A DNA stretch of 64,000 bases. It comes from Nannocystis sp. (GTDB taxonomy: Bacteria; Myxococcota_A; Polyangia; Nannocystales; Nannocystaceae). The notes under the pieces were generated by a model. It ran no database searches. It worked only from the letters and a program-made list of their open reading frames with translations, and was not told the origin of the DNA. A program made the position numbers and the translations under genes. This document shows positions 63,557 through 64,000 of this stretch, in pieces. The stretch spans positions 620,001 to 684,000 of the forward strand of contig NZ_JADJNN010000001.1 of the NCBI RefSeq assembly GCF_016714285.1, read 5' to 3'. Position 1 is the stretch's first letter, and the number at the start of each line of letters is the position of its first letter.

Positions 63557-64000
63557 ATGACACCCGACCACAGCGGCACCGATCGGCCCACCCGGGCCGG
63601 ACGATCCGTTGCAGGCGGCCCCGGCCGGGGTTTTCGCCACGTCTGCGCCGCCCTCGCCGTCCTGGTCCTGCTCGGGCCCACCCGCGCGGAGGCCGCCAGC
63701 GGCCGACCCCGACTCGGCTGGTCGAGCGCCCCGCGCTGGCGCCTGCCGAGCGCCCGCCCGCCCGAGTGCCCGCGGGGCTACGCGCACGAGCGCGGCAGGT
63801 CCTTGGTACAGGTCCGAAAGGCCAGGTGCCTCGGGACAGGTCCCGAGAGCCAGGTCCGAAGGGCCAGCTCGCGGCCGCTGCCCGGGGTGCGCGACGATCC
63901 TGACCCGCGGCCGCCTGCGCGCGACGATCCGCGGCCCTTGCCCGGCGTGCGCGACCTCCCGAGTGGGCGCGACCTGCCGAGTGGGCGCGACCTGCCGAGT
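63557..64000 (+). CDS. Exported protein, N-terminal part (truncated by window edge)
   Basis: The frame from ATG 63557 (GGAGG just upstream, though very close) is open to the right edge (148 codons). The N-terminus has a Sec signal peptide (HVCAALAVLVLLGPTRAEAASG). The mature start is Arg/Pro-rich. Residues about 80-104 derive from degenerate units of the dispersed repeat (63796-63867), and from about residue 131 an 18-bp tandem repeat encodes LPSGRD units. No domain can be recognised in the visible part. Confidence 0.6.
   Translation, partial: MTPDHSGTDRPTRAGRSVAGGPGRGFRHVCAALAVLVLLGPTRAEAASGRPRLGWSSAPRWRLPSARPPECPRGYAHERGRSLVQVRKARCLGTGPESQVRRASSRPLPGVRDDPDPRPPARDDPRPLPGVRDLPSGRDLPSGRDLPS
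63796..63867. repeat. Degenerate CCTGTCCC-family cluster in exported protein gene
   Basis: CAGGTCCTTGGTACAGGTCC, CGAAAGGCCAGG, CTCGGGACAGGTCCCGAGAGCCAGG and CCGAAGGGCCAG are serial half-palindromes. CTCGGGACAGGTCCCGAG is itself an 18-bp inverted repeat. Confidence 0.7.
63950..64000 (+). repeat. 18-bp tandem repeat at the window end
   Basis: CTGCCGAGTGGGCGCGAC units (at least two and a half, continuing past the edge) encode LPSGRD. Confidence 0.75.

Overview
The window is a very GC-rich, densely packed bacterial chromosome segment. It most likely comes from a myxobacterium, probably of the Nannocystis/Haliangium side of the group. The support is a MYXO-CTERM sorting tail on a secreted metalloprotease, many lipoproteins with Ser/Thr-rich stalks and Cys-rich or IgGFc-binding-like domains, an IcmF-type fused acyl-CoA mutase, HEAT and SPOR proteins of the kind common there, and strong G/C in third codon positions. 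No rRNA, tRNA, CRISPR array, phage gene or transposase was seen. The taxonomy is inference.

Layout. 1-4.8 kb: RNase III (cut by the left edge) behind a cysteine desulfurase, a GspE-N/GAF-like fusion with a long Pro/Ala linker, and an outer-membrane-type protein. 5.1-9.3 kb: a TPR lipoprotein, NAD(P)HX epimerase/dehydratase and a Cys-rich lipoprotein. 9.4-17.2 kb: an RND efflux operon with one adaptor and two tandem permeases but no outer-membrane factor. 17.4-23.8 kb: a small membrane protein, an IgGFc-binding-like lipoprotein, an HTTM (vitamin K carboxylase-like) protein, its short partner and the MYXO-CTERM metalloprotease. 23.8-29.3 kb: a PBP4-type carboxypeptidase, a lipid kinase and TypA/BipA. 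29.3-35.2 kb: a lipoprotein, a YgiQ radical SAM protein, an orphan ABC ATPase and a CPA2 antiporter. 35.3-40.3 kb: a probably Fur-controlled operon imelysin - di-heme cytochrome - imelysin - HTTM protein. 40.4-50.3 kb: a metallophosphoesterase, Lhr helicase, mutS and a SPOR protein, the last two each broken by one base. 50.5-56.9 kb: a VanW protein, two HEAT-repeat proteins, an ECF sigma factor and a TlpA-like thioredoxin. 56.9-64 kb: PlsC, a second thioredoxin-like lipoprotein, a Cys-rich lipoprotein, a Lys/Ala-rich winged-helix protein, IcmF, and an exported protein cut by the right edge.

The most unusual signal is a dispersed short palindromic repeat, core CCTGTCCC-nn-GGGACAGG. It occurs singly and in tandem clusters across the whole window, both between genes and inside genes. 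Inside genes it stays in frame and sits at N-termini or between domains, so unrelated proteins (RNase III, Nnr, an RND permease, an HTTM protein) share the peptide LS[E/A/S]GTGG, and others share PVPKD. I do not recognise this family. A second theme is short imperfect duplications of gene 3' ends just beyond stop codons (mutS, VanW, sigma factor, winged-helix gene). A third is single-base frameshifts (mutS, the SPOR gene, a compensated pair in the GspE-N gene), which could be sequencing errors or traces of lost mismatch repair.
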